In this document: piece by piece, positions 26,481 through 35,556 of the stretch
Layout of the letters: every line of letters starts with the position of its first letter
How positions within the stretch are numbered: the stretch's first letter is position 1
DNA from: Paenibacillus_G elgii_A
Lineage (GTDB): Bacteria > Bacillota > Bacilli > Paenibacillales > NBRC-103111
Direction: 5' to 3'
NCBI GenBank assembly: GCA_042219835.1
Contig: JBHJMN010000034.1
Span: forward strand, 1-64,000
DNA: 64,000 bases
Position numbers and translations under genes: made by a program
The notes under the pieces: model-generated
Database searches by the model: none
What the model was told of the DNA's origin: nothing
Seen by the model: the letters and a program-made list of their open reading frames with translations, nothing else

Positions 26481-27560
26481 ATGAATATTATCAAAATCAA
26501 AGACCGCAGCGAGCTGGAGAAAAAATTGCCCTCCATGCCATGGTATGTAGAGAAATTCATCAATTACAAGCTGCCCGACCTCTCCCCTTCCTCGCTGCTC
26601 GAATATGTGCGGGACTACGATACCTTCTTATCATGGCTGCTTGCGGAAGGCTTGTCGTCCGCGCCAACGGTGAAGGACGTACCGCTCATCGACCTGGAAC
26701 GGCTGCATATGGACAGCATCGACAATTTCAAAATGTTCCTTGCCACGCGCAAAGAAAATTCGAACGGCAAGACGACGATCGCCCGCAAGCTCTCCTCGCT
26801 GCGGTCGCTGTTCCATTACTTGAGCCAAATTGCCGAGGACGAGGACTTCTATCCGCTGCTGAAGCGCAACGTAATGGCCAAAGTCGAGATCAAGCGCACG
26901 CACAAGCCGAAGGATACCGCGGCCAAGCTGGAGGGGAAGCTGCTGCAGGAGTCGGAAATCGCGGAATTTATCGAGTACGTACAAACCGGCTATCCGGTCG
27001 ATGTCGCCAAAAACAAGCAAGCGCTATACTCTTACGAGCTCAACAAGGTCCGCGACGTCTGCATCATCAGCCTTATTCTTAATTCAGGCCTCCGCGTATC
27101 CGAGGTTTTTAATCTCAATGTCGAAGACATCGACTTGAAGAAAAAGCTGACGTATGTATACCGTAAAGGTAAAAACGACGATACGTTCAAAACGCCGGTT
27201 TATTTCCGGCAGGAAGCCGTCGATTCCTTGTCCGCCTATTTGGAGCAGCGCCAGCTGAGATACAAAGCGCCCAAACGGGAAAAAGCCCTCTTCCTTGCCG
27301 TCGCCAACGGCAAAAAAGAAGGCGAACGCATGACCAAGCGCGCCATGCAAGAGATGGTGATCAAATACGCCAAGCGGTTCGGCAAGCCTTATTTGTCCGT
27401 GCATAAGCTGCGCCACTCGTTCGCGACCGACTATTATCTGCGCAACGATTTATACAAAACGCAAGAGCAATTGGGACATGCGTCGCCGGAAACGACGCAA
27501 ATCTACGCCCACCTGACCGATAAAACGATGGCGGAGGCGATCGATAAGCCTTCGGAATAA
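26481..27560 (+). CDS. xerS: Tyrosine recombinase XerS
   Basis: 359 aa, longer than XerC/XerD and matching XerS of Firmicutes. It has an N-terminal SAM-like DNA-binding domain (about 15-130) and a C-terminal catalytic domain with the full set: R in LNSGLRVSEV, K in YRKGKND, HKLRHSFATDYY, LGHASPETT and the nucleophile tyrosine in TQIYAHL. It cuts and rejoins DNA at dif-type sites to resolve chromosome dimers. The ATG follows GGAGG by 8 bases. Two dif-like sites lie directly upstream and a third 1.6 kb downstream of the gene. Confidence 0.88.
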   Translation: MNIIKIKDRSELEKKLPSMPWYVEKFINYKLPDLSPSSLLEYVRDYDTFLSWLLAEGLSSAPTVKDVPLIDLERLHMDSIDNFKMFLATRKENSNGKTTIARKLSSLRSLFHYLSQIAEDEDFYPLLKRNVMAKVEIKRTHKPKDTAAKLEGKLLQESEIAEFIEYVQTGYPVDVAKNKQALYSYELNKVRDVCIISLILNSGLRVSEVFNLNVEDIDLKKKLTYVYRKGKNDDTFKTPVYFRQEAVDSLSAYLEQRQLRYKAPKREKALFLAVANGKKEGERMTKRAMQEMVIKYAKRFGKPYLSVHKLRHSFATDYYLRNDLYKTQEQLGHASPETTQIYAHLTDKTMAEAIDKPSE

Positions 27561-27568
27561 CGACTGTT

Positions 27569-27603
27569 AGCCGGTCCCCGTCTCGCTCGAGGCCGGCTTG
27601 TTT
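27569..27603 (+). terminator. Terminator after xerS
   Basis: AGCCGG / CCGGCT stem with a long loop and a short TTGTTT tail, between convergent genes. Confidence 0.55.
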
Positions 27604-28849
27604 ATTGCTGCTTTCCTTTGCTTACCCAATATTTGACCCGGGTACCTTTAGGAACTTTCGTTTGGGCAGCCGGCTCCTGCTTGAACACTGTGCCTTCCTC
27701 GCGTTCGTTGGCCACTATATCGAATCCGAAACGCAGTCCGGCCGCTATGGCCTGCTTGCCAGCCGTATCGTTTTGCAGCCCGATCAAATTAGGCACGATC
27801 ACGATTTTGTCATCCGCTTGCTTTGGATCGGAATCATTCGTCTCGACAACTTCAGGCCCGGCCGGCTTGTCGTAGGTATGATGCGACGGCTGTACGGGAG
27901 CGCGATGCTCGGTTTGGGCTGGCGAGACGCCTTTGCCCGAAGGCTCCTCTTGATCCTTCCCCAACCACACAAAAGCCGCGGCCCCTCCCAAGCAGGCAAT
28001 GGCCGTTCCTACCAGAAGCTTACGGCCTGCCTGCCCCAAGCTTCTCCTTGGCGGTGACTCCTCCTCTTCGGCCGGATTTTCCTCTTCATACGCTCTCTCC
28101 GGTTCTGTCTTTTCCCGGACTTGTCTATCCCCCATCGGCTCGGACAGTTCCTGCCTGACGGCCGTATCCTGCCGCAAGCTCTGCAGCACGAGCATCAACG
28201 AAGCTAGCGTTTCCTGATCGTTCCATACCCGGCGCAGCGTGGCAATCAGCAGCTCCTGTTCTACGCGAGGAATCGCCGCAAGCGCCTCGCGAAGCCGGTG
28301 CTCTATCGTATCGAACGAAGCCGGAATCGATTCGGAACGGGTCAGGATCTGGTACAGCAGGCAGCCGAGACCTTGAGCGCCGCGCTGCGCGTGTGTTCCT
28401 TTTTCCCAATAGTTAATGATCTTGAGCTGACCGTCATCGTTGAGCCACAGGTTCGCCGCGTGTACGGAACAGCCGGATATCCCTTCCTCAAGTGCATCCA
28501 TCAGGCCTTTGCCAAGATCAAGCACTTTGGAGACCACTTCCTCCGGGGTAAAACGATGCCCCTTTAGCTCCTGGATAAACGGCTTGCCGTCGAACGTCTT
28601 CAGCACGGCAAAAATATAATTCGGCTCCATCCCTACATCAAGAATATGTAAAAAACGATTGTCGCTAAGCGGCGCAACCTCCCGCAGTTTGCGGATATAC
28701 GCCTCTTTAGCGGCTTCGTCCGTGCTTTCCACGACGAAAAAAACGACGTCTCTTCGTAAAGGCAAATCTTTCCCACTGTATAGCATTCCGCTTAACATCG
28801 GAAGAATCGGCTCGGTTAGCACGTAACGTTGATTGATGGATTTCTCCAT
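27602..28849 (-). CDS. Membrane pseudokinase with one PASTA domain
   Basis: 415 aa. Residues about 1-235 have a PknB/PrkC-like kinase fold without its catalytic residues: the HRD loop is replaced by GCSVHAANLW and DFG by a sequence ending INYW, and no glycine-rich loop is evident. An acidic juxtamembrane linker (EEENPAEEEE) precedes one membrane helix (LLVGTAIACLGGAAAFVWL), then a PASTA domain (IVIVPNLIGLQNDTAGKQA to the end). PASTA binds muropeptides or the lipid II stem, so it may sense cell wall without phosphorylating. ATG 28849 follows AAGGAGG by 5 bases. It converges on xerS. Confidence 0.78.
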   Translation of the reverse strand: MEKSINQRYVLTEPILPMLSGMLYSGKDLPLRRDVVFFVVESTDEAAKEAYIRKLREVAPLSDNRFLHILDVGMEPNYIFAVLKTFDGKPFIQELKGHRFTPEEVVSKVLDLGKGLMDALEEGISGCSVHAANLWLNDDGQLKIINYWEKGTHAQRGAQGLGCLLYQILTRSESIPASFDTIEHRLREALAAIPRVEQELLIATLRRVWNDQETLASLMLVLQSLRQDTAVRQELSEPMGDRQVREKTEPERAYEEENPAEEEESPPRRSLGQAGRKLLVGTAIACLGGAAAFVWLGKDQEEPSGKGVSPAQTEHRAPVQPSHHTYDKPAGPEVVETNDSDPKQADDKIVIVPNLIGLQNDTAGKQAIAAGLRFGFDIVANEREEGTVFKQEPAAQTKVPKGTRVKYWVSKGKQQ

Positions 28850-29177
28850 GGAAACCTCCTTCAAACGTCATCATTATAGTATTCGACAGCCGAATGATTT
28901 TTTCGAGGCATTTTTATGACAAAGAGCATAAACGTGTCGAAGCTTATTATAAATGCAACTAAATATTAATGACATTTATATTCAATCGGATTAATTGGTA
29001 CCGCCGTCCTGCATTATCCAACAGCACTAGCGCCGGGATACCGACCGTCTGAATCGTATGCAGATCAACCCTCTTCTCATTCTTCCGCCGTGACGACAAA
29101 CATGGCCTCAGCCCCCCACGGTTTTAAATTTCCTGCTATTATAACATATTTGACCAGCAACTTGCTTGCACGTTTAA
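28850..29177. other. Intergenic stretch without a supported gene
   Basis: AT-rich DNA upstream of the PASTA protein, probably holding its promoter. No frame here has a ribosome binding site and recognisable content. Confidence 0.5.
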
Positions 29178-29205
29178 AGTAAACATAATATTTATTATGT
29201 AGACT
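29178..29205. other. dif-like recombinase site C
   Basis: Left arm AGTAAACATAA, centre TATTTA, right arm TTATGTAGACT. Same 11-6-11 layout and orientation as sites A and B, with 9 or 10 of 11 arm positions shared. Sites B and C bracket xerS and the pseudokinase gene. Confidence 0.55.
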
Positions 29206-29504
29206 AAATCCACCCGAAAGTTAATGTCATTAAAAAATCGGCTGCAACCTGGTATTTCAACCAGAACGCGAAGCAGCACTAAAAGAAACGGCTTATGTCA
29301 CCTCTTCTCTTGTCAATGTCAAAAGAAAAAGCATCCCCAACCACAATCGCGGTTAGAAATGCTCCTTCGCAAGCCTCAAAAGCCCGTAAACGCGGAATGT
29401 AAATTCCCTCGCTGTTCGTACAGCGAGGGAGTTCGTCTGTAATCTTAAAGGTTTCTTCCAAATTGGAAGGAACGTAAGTCAAGCTATTTTTCTACACATA
29501 CGTC
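29206..29504. other. Intergenic stretch with hairpin
   Basis: Contains the stem TCCCTCGCTGT / ACAGCGAGGGA at about 29406-29430 without a good T run, possibly the end of the CHAT-like gene transcript. A 67-codon minus frame (29279-29482) lacks a ribosome binding site and is not called. Confidence 0.4.
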
Positions 29505-30077
29505 TCATTTTCTACCAGATTGCTGCGCATTTTCATATAGCTGATACATATCCATCTCCGCGTCCAGAGACTTGGCGGTTTGGAAAGCTTCCTTGACGCT
29601 TCGTTTGTTCTGAATGAGGTCGTAGAAAAGCCTTAGAACAAACATGAGCGCGTCATTTCCATCTGGATAATCATTTGGCCCGATATAGACTTCGCAGCCA
29701 CTGTCGAGAAATGCTTGTGCCGTCTCCAGTTCACCCACTGAGCATCCGGTGCCGATTACTGTTTTCCCTGCCAGCTTGGCAAAGCGTCTGATCTCCTCCG
29801 GCCCAAAGTTGCCCTTGGGTTCTCCCGGTTCATAGATACTGTCCTCCAGCTCTGGCATGATGAATTGACCTTCATCGCCATGGAAGCTAAGAATGATCAG
29901 ATCCGTATTCGGATACAGGTCCTTACCGGATAGGATATCAATTAGATCATTCGGTCTGCCAATCCAATAAGTAAAAACTCTTGCACCAAAATACTCCAGA
30001 GTGCTTCGGATTGCCTGGACTTCCATATCGCAATCAGGTCCGCATACCAATGCTGCGTTCATTACAGGTTTACTCAT
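29505..30077 (-). CDS. Small CHAT/caspase-like (clan CD) protein
   Basis: 190 aa. The order and spacing fit a stand-alone clan CD cysteine-peptidase fold. LIILSFHGDEGQF supplies a His-Gly after a hydrophobic strand, and KTVIGTGCSVGE supplies a Cys after the next strand. AQAFLDSGCEVYIGPNDYPD followed by LMFVLRLFYDLIQNKRSV and KEAFQTAK is the typical CHAT C-terminal block. If H and C act as a dyad it is a peptidase, but the substrate is unknown and no partner gene adjoins. An ALAD-like label sometimes given to such proteins is not supported by the motifs. AT-rich, single gene. Confidence 0.6.
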   Translation of the reverse strand: MSKPVMNAALVCGPDCDMEVQAIRSTLEYFGARVFTYWIGRPNDLIDILSGKDLYPNTDLIILSFHGDEGQFIMPELEDSIYEPGEPKGNFGPEEIRRFAKLAGKTVIGTGCSVGELETAQAFLDSGCEVYIGPNDYPDGNDALMFVLRLFYDLIQNKRSVKEAFQTAKSLDAEMDMYQLYENAQQSGRK

Positions 30078-30263
30078 CTTCTAATCCTCCATATGATCTC
30101 AATTTTTGTACAAATAATAGAGTATAATCATATGGAGGTCCTCGGGCTTTGGGGCTAGAGGCTACACGTTACATATTAACTCGGATCATTTGAAAAAACT
30201 CCTTTTTTAAATTTTTTATATTTTACCATTTGACAAAAATGAATGCAAACGAGCTGCCGCCCT

Positions 30264-32660
30264 CTAGCGCGGACGGAGGACAAGCGTCCCTTTCGAACGA
30301 GCCGTGACATCCGCCTCATCAAAATACATCGTTTTGTAGCGGCCGGCGAGCCACATGGGGGTTTGATCCGCATAATGCGGGCTGCCGAGCTGACCGGAGG
30401 CTCCCATGATCATGATATCCTCTGAGGCTTTTAAATTGGAAAGATCGGCCGTGAAGCGCCACGGAGCCCCGGCAAGCACTTTATAGGGCCACTGCTTTTG
30501 CGAAAAAGAAGCGTCGCCAACGGTAACGTTGCTTCCGCCGTACGGGTAAGGACCGTTGTTAAACATCAAATTAAGCGGTTTTATGGCTCCAAGCGAATGC
30601 TCGAACGTCACCGTATGCATCGCCCCCCACAGCCATTTTTCCTGCCTGTCGCCAAACTGCTGCTTCAAGAGGCGAAGAGCTTCCTCGAAGCCGTCGAGCA
30701 GCGCCTGCTCCACCGTGCCGCTGGTGCCCTCCAGCCATTTCTTGTTTTTGCCCGTGAACAGTTCGTTTACCGAGATAAGGCTCAAGCCGGTTGTCAGGAA
30801 ATCGGTATAGAGTGCCGGTCCAAGCTGCGGCTCAAACAGCTTCTGCATCGTCTTGTCCAGCGTCACGTGGAATATGGATGGACCGACCAAATCGGGGGCG
30901 TCGACCGGATGATCCCGCATCCATTCCTCCAGCGTGCGCAGCGCCTGCTGCTGAGCTGCGTTCCATGAACCGCGTTTCAAAATGGGCAGCCAAATATCCC
31001 GATATTGGACGGCCTGCAGATTTTTCCAATCCACTTGCATGCGCTGCATGTCTTGAAGCGTCAACTGCGCTTTCTCCCGCAGCATCTCCCGAATCCGGTC
31101 GGCGCGGTACGATTCCGACCAGTTGTAGGTGATAAAGTACGGGTAGTTGTCATCGACCACACGGTTGTTGGCGGTAGCAATGTAACCTTCCGGAGGATTC
31201 CAGGCGTTCGGGAGCTCCTCCCATGGAATATACGACTTCCACTCGTATTCGTCGGTCCAGCCGGGCACCGGCTGCATGCCGTTCCCCTTGCTGCGGATCG
31301 GAATCCGACCGTTCGCCCTCCAGCCAATGTTCCCCTGATCGTCCGCATAGACAATGTTCTGGGCAGGCGCGGTAAATTCACGCATCGCTTGTTCAAACTC
31401 GTCGCGGTTTTTGGCTTTGTTCATCATGAGCCAAGCGGTGATTTCGTTGCCGATTCCGGTGTCATAAGCGGTCCATCGGAGGGCCAAAGGCTGGTCTGAC
31501 TGTTCCGACAAACCGATCTCCAGAACGATGTCCGTAATAATGGGGCCGTGCCGGGTAATTACCGTCTCGCCCCGAACGGGCTCAGCCCTTCCCTTAACGC
31601 GAAACGTTTCTTCAATGACGATGGCGTCCTCGTAACGGCCCGCATATTCGAACTGGCGCGGATTATTGGGGTTCGGCTTCTCCATGTACAGGTCCTGCAC
31701 GTCAGGGTTCAAATTGGTAAAGCCCCAGGCGATATGCTCGTTATGTCCGGCTACGACACCCGGCAGTCCCGGGAAGATCACGCCGGTTACGCTGTACTGC
31801 CCGGAGACGCTCAGGTGGTTTTGGTAGAAAATCGAAGGCGCGCCTAGTTGCAAATGCATATCGTTGGCAAGTAGCGGCTTGCCGGTTTCGCTCTTGCTTC
31901 CTGCCACGACCCAGTTGTTGCTGCCGAGTCCTTCGCCGGGAATGCCGTATCGGCGCGACGCGTGCATCAGGTCGGCAAGCTTCCGCGCGTCCCCGTCCTT
32001 CAGTGAGACGGCTCCCCCTTCCGCCAGCTTGACCCCCGGGACGAGCGATTGCGTTTTTTCGACACCGAGCTTCTTCAAGGACGAAGCCATGAACAGCTCG
32101 GTGATCGCGTTATCGCCCAGATACCATGCCATGTTCTTGCCGATGGCGATCGAATCGTTGATCTGCCATGGCTCGAAAACAGCGCCGGTCAGCGTATACT
32201 CGATCGGCAGCGGACCCGTTTCCCGAAACGCATTGACACCGTCCGCATAAGCTTGCAGCGCTTCCTTGGTCCGTTCATCCAGCTTCGCAACCAATTGATC
32301 GGCCATTCGCTTGAAACCGATCGTACGGTTAAAACGGTCTTGCTGCAGCAAGGCTTCGCCGAACACTTCGGCCAGCGTTCCGCTGACGGAACGACGCGCC
32401 AGCTCCATTTGCCAGAGGCGGTCCTGAGCATGGACATACCCTTGCGCAAACATTAAATCGCGCTCGTTCGAAGCATAAATGTGCGGAATCCCATAATCGT
32501 CCCGCACGATGTACACCGGCTTGGAAACGCCCAAGATCAGTTCACCGTCGGTCTTTGCAAGCGAATGGCGGACAAACCAATAGCTGCCTCCGCTTGCGAT
32601 GACTCCTAACGCCAAAACACCGGATAAAGAGAAGAGCAGTATTTTTTTTGCTTTGGACAA
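30264..32660 (-). CDS. Penicillin acylase-family Ntn hydrolase
   Basis: 798 aa from TTG 32660. An N-terminal membrane segment (ILLFSLSGVLALGVIASGG) is followed by the alpha subunit region (VYIVRDDYGIPHIYASNERD; YVHAQDRLWQMELARR). EGLGSNNWVVAGSKS holds the Gly-Ser autocleavage site, where Ser becomes the N-terminal nucleophile of the beta subunit. The oxyanion Asn block NNPRQFEYAGRYE and the later NTANNR-like ATANNRVVDDNYPY fit the family. It hydrolyses amides such as penicillins or acyl-homoserine lactones; which one is unknown. The TTG is preceded by GGGGGAGG; the longer frame lacks such a site. Confidence 0.87.
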   Translation of the reverse strand: MSKAKKILLFSLSGVLALGVIASGGSYWFVRHSLAKTDGELILGVSKPVYIVRDDYGIPHIYASNERDLMFAQGYVHAQDRLWQMELARRSVSGTLAEVFGEALLQQDRFNRTIGFKRMADQLVAKLDERTKEALQAYADGVNAFRETGPLPIEYTLTGAVFEPWQINDSIAIGKNMAWYLGDNAITELFMASSLKKLGVEKTQSLVPGVKLAEGGAVSLKDGDARKLADLMHASRRYGIPGEGLGSNNWVVAGSKSETGKPLLANDMHLQLGAPSIFYQNHLSVSGQYSVTGVIFPGLPGVVAGHNEHIAWGFTNLNPDVQDLYMEKPNPNNPRQFEYAGRYEDAIVIEETFRVKGRAEPVRGETVITRHGPIITDIVLEIGLSEQSDQPLALRWTAYDTGIGNEITAWLMMNKAKNRDEFEQAMREFTAPAQNIVYADDQGNIGWRANGRIPIRSKGNGMQPVPGWTDEYEWKSYIPWEELPNAWNPPEGYIATANNRVVDDNYPYFITYNWSESYRADRIREMLREKAQLTLQDMQRMQVDWKNLQAVQYRDIWLPILKRGSWNAAQQQALRTLEEWMRDHPVDAPDLVGPSIFHVTLDKTMQKLFEPQLGPALYTDFLTTGLSLISVNELFTGKNKKWLEGTSGTVEQALLDGFEEALRLLKQQFGDRQEKWLWGAMHTVTFEHSLGAIKPLNLMFNNGPYPYGGSNVTVGDASFSQKQWPYKVLAGAPWRFTADLSNLKASEDIMIMGASGQLGSPHYADQTPMWLAGRYKTMYFDEADVTARSKGTLVLRPR

Positions 32661-33014
32661 GGTAACCTCCCCCTTTAATGATGAATGATCAGTCCTCCAG
32701 ATAGGCCGATACAAATACTATATATTCCCATTACATGTGTATATTTCCTCAATCCGTGCATTTTCTTTTTTGCTTTTCATCGCAAAACGCAACCTGAACA
32801 TAAATACTTTGCCAACCCTCCGTTCATACTAAATTTCAAACGCTGGAAAAAAGAAGACGATTGGCATGGTTTCGATGCCTTAATAGCAAGGAGTTTTAGA
32901 ACACAACGTCGAATAAAAAAGAATACGCCAGTCTCTTCATCCCTGTTTTCTATCAAAGGATACGAAAGTTCTTAACTGCCAGCTGATCGAAAAATTGAAG
33001 AGGAGTGTTTCTTG
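32661..33014. other. Divergent intergenic region
   Basis: 354 bases between the divergent acylase and DUF1801/YdeI genes, expected to hold both promoters. I see no gene, repeat or clear operator. Confidence 0.5.
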
Positions 33015-33608
33015 ATGACAACTAGTAGATTGAATCCTAAAGTTGACGAATTTTTAAGTAAAGCCAAAACGTGGAAGGAAGAATATGAGAAGTTGAGGCA
33101 GATCGTTCTTGACTGCGAGCTGACCGAAGAATTTAAGTGGATGCATCCTTGTTACACATTTGAGAATAAAAACATCGTTTTAATCCATGGCTTTAAAGAT
33201 TATTGTGCGCTTCTGTTTCATAAAGGAGCCTTGTTACAGGATGCCCATGGGATTCTAATCCAACAAACGGAGAATGTACAGGCGGCGCGCCAGATTCGGT
33301 TCACCCATGTTCAAGAAATCGTTGAAATGGAAACCATCTTGAAAGCCTATATTCATGAAGCCATTAAAGTTGAAAAAACCGGTTTGGAAGTGACTTTTAA
33401 AAAGAATACAGAATTCATCATTCCTGAAGAACTTCAAAATAAATTCGATGAAAACCCTGCATTGAAAACTGCTTTTGAAGCATTGACGCCGGGAAGGCAA
33501 AGAGCATACCTTCTTTATTTTTCTCAACCCAAACAATCCAAAACTAGAGAGTCAAGGGTTGAAAAATGTACGCAACAAATTCTCGATGGAAAGGGATTAA
33601 ATGATTAA
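33015..33608 (+). CDS. YdeI-like protein (DUF1801 plus OmdA region)
   Basis: 197 aa. The N-terminal DUF1801-like domain reads EEFKWMHPCYTFENKNIVLIHGF and CALLFHKGALL. The C-terminal part (EFIIPEELQNKFDENPALKTAF, LTPGRQRAYLLYFSQPKQSKTRESRVEKC) is the bacteriocin-protection/OmdA-like tail common in YdeI proteins. Function is poorly known; some members affect peptide resistance. ATG 33015 follows GAGGAG by 9 bases. AT-rich relative to the next genes. Confidence 0.8.
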   Translation: MTTSRLNPKVDEFLSKAKTWKEEYEKLRQIVLDCELTEEFKWMHPCYTFENKNIVLIHGFKDYCALLFHKGALLQDAHGILIQQTENVQAARQIRFTHVQEIVEMETILKAYIHEAIKVEKTGLEVTFKKNTEFIIPEELQNKFDENPALKTAFEALTPGRQRAYLLYFSQPKQSKTRESRVEKCTQQILDGKGLND

Positions 33609-33639
33609 TCTCATAAAGGTGAGCCGTTTTCGCGCACGC

Positions 33640-33684
33640 AAAAAAGCCGGGGATAAATCGTCCGTTAAGGACAGAGCCCCGGCT
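33640..33684 (-). terminator. Terminator of the SRAP gene
   Basis: AGCCGGGG / CCCCGGCT stem with a T run on the minus strand. It may also stop the convergent plus-strand gene. Confidence 0.75.
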
Positions 33685-33751
33685 CCTCTTACGTTTTGCC
33701 CTCCCCCCGCAGATCGGCACGCCGTCGCAGGCTTAGACGCTTCCCTCGGTC

Positions 33752-34432
33752 TTACCGTCTGAGGAGCGCATACTTGGCGGGAGCCGCTTCTTCGACGCAT
33801 TCCTCCGACTCCATAAGAGGGTTCGCTACCCGCAGAGAGACCGGGTACGCATGCATGCGCTCAGGCGCGTAAGGCCGGAGCAGCGATTGCAGCCTGTCCG
33901 CTTCTCCGTTCATGGCCGGATCGAGCCACGTCTCGACGTCCCGTTCGTCCAAAATCACCGGCATCCGTTCGTCGTAATCGAACACCAAACGGTTCGACCT
34001 CGTCGTCATGACTGTGCAGGTGCGGGTTTCTCCGCCCCGCGAATCCTTCCAAATCTCATACAGCCCGGCCATGGCGAAGACGCCCCGGTCCTTCATGACG
34101 ATGCGAATCGGCCGTCTTGTTTTACCCTCCGTTTGCCAGACATAAAAGCCGTTGCCCGGGATAATGCAGCGCTGCTTGCCGAACAGCTTTCGATACGCCG
34201 GTTTTTCGTGCACAACTGCGCTGTCGGCATTCACGGCGTCCTTCCCCCAGAACGGGATAAGCCCCCACCGGTGCTCCTCCAGCATCCAGCTGTCCGCCCC
34301 CCGGACAATTACGGCCACCTGCTGTGTCGGCGCGATGTTATATCGCGGCTTGTAAGCGCAGGTCACCCGTCCGATTCGATAACGCTCCGACAGCTCCGGC
34401 AGCTCGGCCGTCAACGAAAAACGCTCGCACAT
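33752..34432 (-). CDS. SRAP (HMCES/YedK)-family protein with altered active site
   Basis: 226 aa. SRAP proteins bind abasic sites in single-stranded DNA and form a covalent link through the N-terminal Cys2. The ATG at 34432 puts Cys at position 2 (MCERFSL) and follows AGAGGTG by 6 bases; the longer GTG start would bury the Cys. PRYNIAPTQQVAV and WGLIPFWGKD are standard. Compared with E. coli YedK, the Glu of GWFEW is Val here (GFYVW) and the His of IHDRRP is Asp (YDERMP), while the Asn of the INAR block is kept. Cross-linking or reversal chemistry may differ. Confidence 0.85.
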   Translation of the reverse strand: MCERFSLTAELPELSERYRIGRVTCAYKPRYNIAPTQQVAVIVRGADSWMLEEHRWGLIPFWGKDAVNADSAVVHEKPAYRKLFGKQRCIIPGNGFYVWQTEGKTRRPIRIVMKDRGVFAMAGLYEIWKDSRGGETRTCTVMTTRSNRLVFDYDERMPVILDERDVETWLDPAMNGEADRLQSLLRPYAPERMHAYPVSLRVANPLMESEECVEEAAPAKYALLRR

Positions 34433-34606
34433 GAAGAACACCTCTTGTTTTTAATTCCAGTATCTTCATGTGCAGAAATATTATGCATGCCTGGAATGGC
34501 GGTCCGCCGGTTATTTCGGATTTTCGTCATGTGCGCAAAGCGTCCTCGTAGAACAAACGTAGAACGTTATGGTAAAATATAGCGGAGACAAGAAAGGAGA
34601 CGGACC

Positions 34607-35479
34607 ATGAAACCATACGAAATCCGAACTTACCAAGATTCCTACGAGATTTACGAGTTGATCGAGCACAGCACCCGTTCGTGGTTCAAAATCGCCCCGG
34701 AACGCGGCGGAATTGTCATCAGCTTCGGGGCGAACGGTCAGGAGCTGCTTTATTTGGACAAAGCGACGTTCGACGATCCGAACGCCAATATCCGCGGCGG
34801 CATTCCGGTGCTGTTCCCGATATCCGGGCAGCTGGCGGAAGGCGCCTACGAATGGAACGGGCAGCGCTATAGCATGAAAAATCACGGCGTCGCCCGCGTA
34901 CGCCCTTGGCGTGTCGAATCGACGGATACCAGCGACGGCGCCGCCATTACGCTTGCGCTCGCCAGCGACGCGGAAACGCGGGAATCGTACCCGTTCGACT
35001 TCGAGCTTCGCTTTACCTATCGGTTGAAGGACGGTCAATTGATCATTGAGCAGGAATACCGGAACGGCTCGGCAGAGCCGATGCCGATGTACCCTGGATT
35101 TCATCCGTATTTTGTCGCCGACCGCAAAGCGCTCGCATACGAAACCGACGCGACGAAATACTTCGACTACAACGACAGTACAGAAAAAAGCTATGACGGC
35201 CGGGTCATCGATCTCGATAAGCTGCCGGAATCGGTTGTTTTCCTGAACGCGCAGAGACGGGACATTACCTTCAGCCCAGCGGAGCGCTTGGTCGTGCGGA
35301 TGACATACGGCGAGCCGTTCAAATATATCGTGCTGTGGTCCGTAAGCGGCAAAAGCTTCGTCTGCGTCGAGCCGTGGATGGCCAAGACCGACGAGCTGAA
35401 CCGGAAACAAGAGCTGGTGGAAGTACCGGCGGGAGACGTGCATCGGACGTTCTTGACCATCAGCCGCGTGTCCGTATAA
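34607..35479 (+). CDS. Aldose 1-epimerase family protein
   Basis: 290 aa beta-sandwich mutarotase-like protein. GGIPVLFPISGQ, NHGVARVRPW and YPGFHPYF supply the sugar-binding His residues, and EPWMAKTDELN the catalytic Glu. It interconverts alpha and beta anomers of a hexose or hexose phosphate in the cytosol. AAGGAGACGG precedes the ATG. Stand-alone gene with a terminator. Confidence 0.85.
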   Translation: MKPYEIRTYQDSYEIYELIEHSTRSWFKIAPERGGIVISFGANGQELLYLDKATFDDPNANIRGGIPVLFPISGQLAEGAYEWNGQRYSMKNHGVARVRPWRVESTDTSDGAAITLALASDAETRESYPFDFELRFTYRLKDGQLIIEQEYRNGSAEPMPMYPGFHPYFVADRKALAYETDATKYFDYNDSTEKSYDGRVIDLDKLPESVVFLNAQRRDITFSPAERLVVRMTYGEPFKYIVLWSVSGKSFVCVEPWMAKTDELNRKQELVEVPAGDVHRTFLTISRVSV

Positions 35480-35486
35480 CGCATAA

Positions 35487-35556
35487 AAAAGCGGGTATCC
35501 CCATCCATCCGACCTTTCCTGAGGAATGTCGATGATGACCGCGTTACCCGCTTTTC
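35487..35556 (+). terminator. Terminator after the epimerase gene
   Basis: AAAAGCGGGTA / TACCCGCTTTT arms separated by about 48 bases that contain a smaller GACCTTTCCTGAGG-like fold. Confidence 0.6.

Noticed and set aside
29279..29482. 67-codon minus-strand frame between site C and the CHAT-like gene
   Set aside because: No ribosome binding site, no recognised family, and a hairpin lies inside it.
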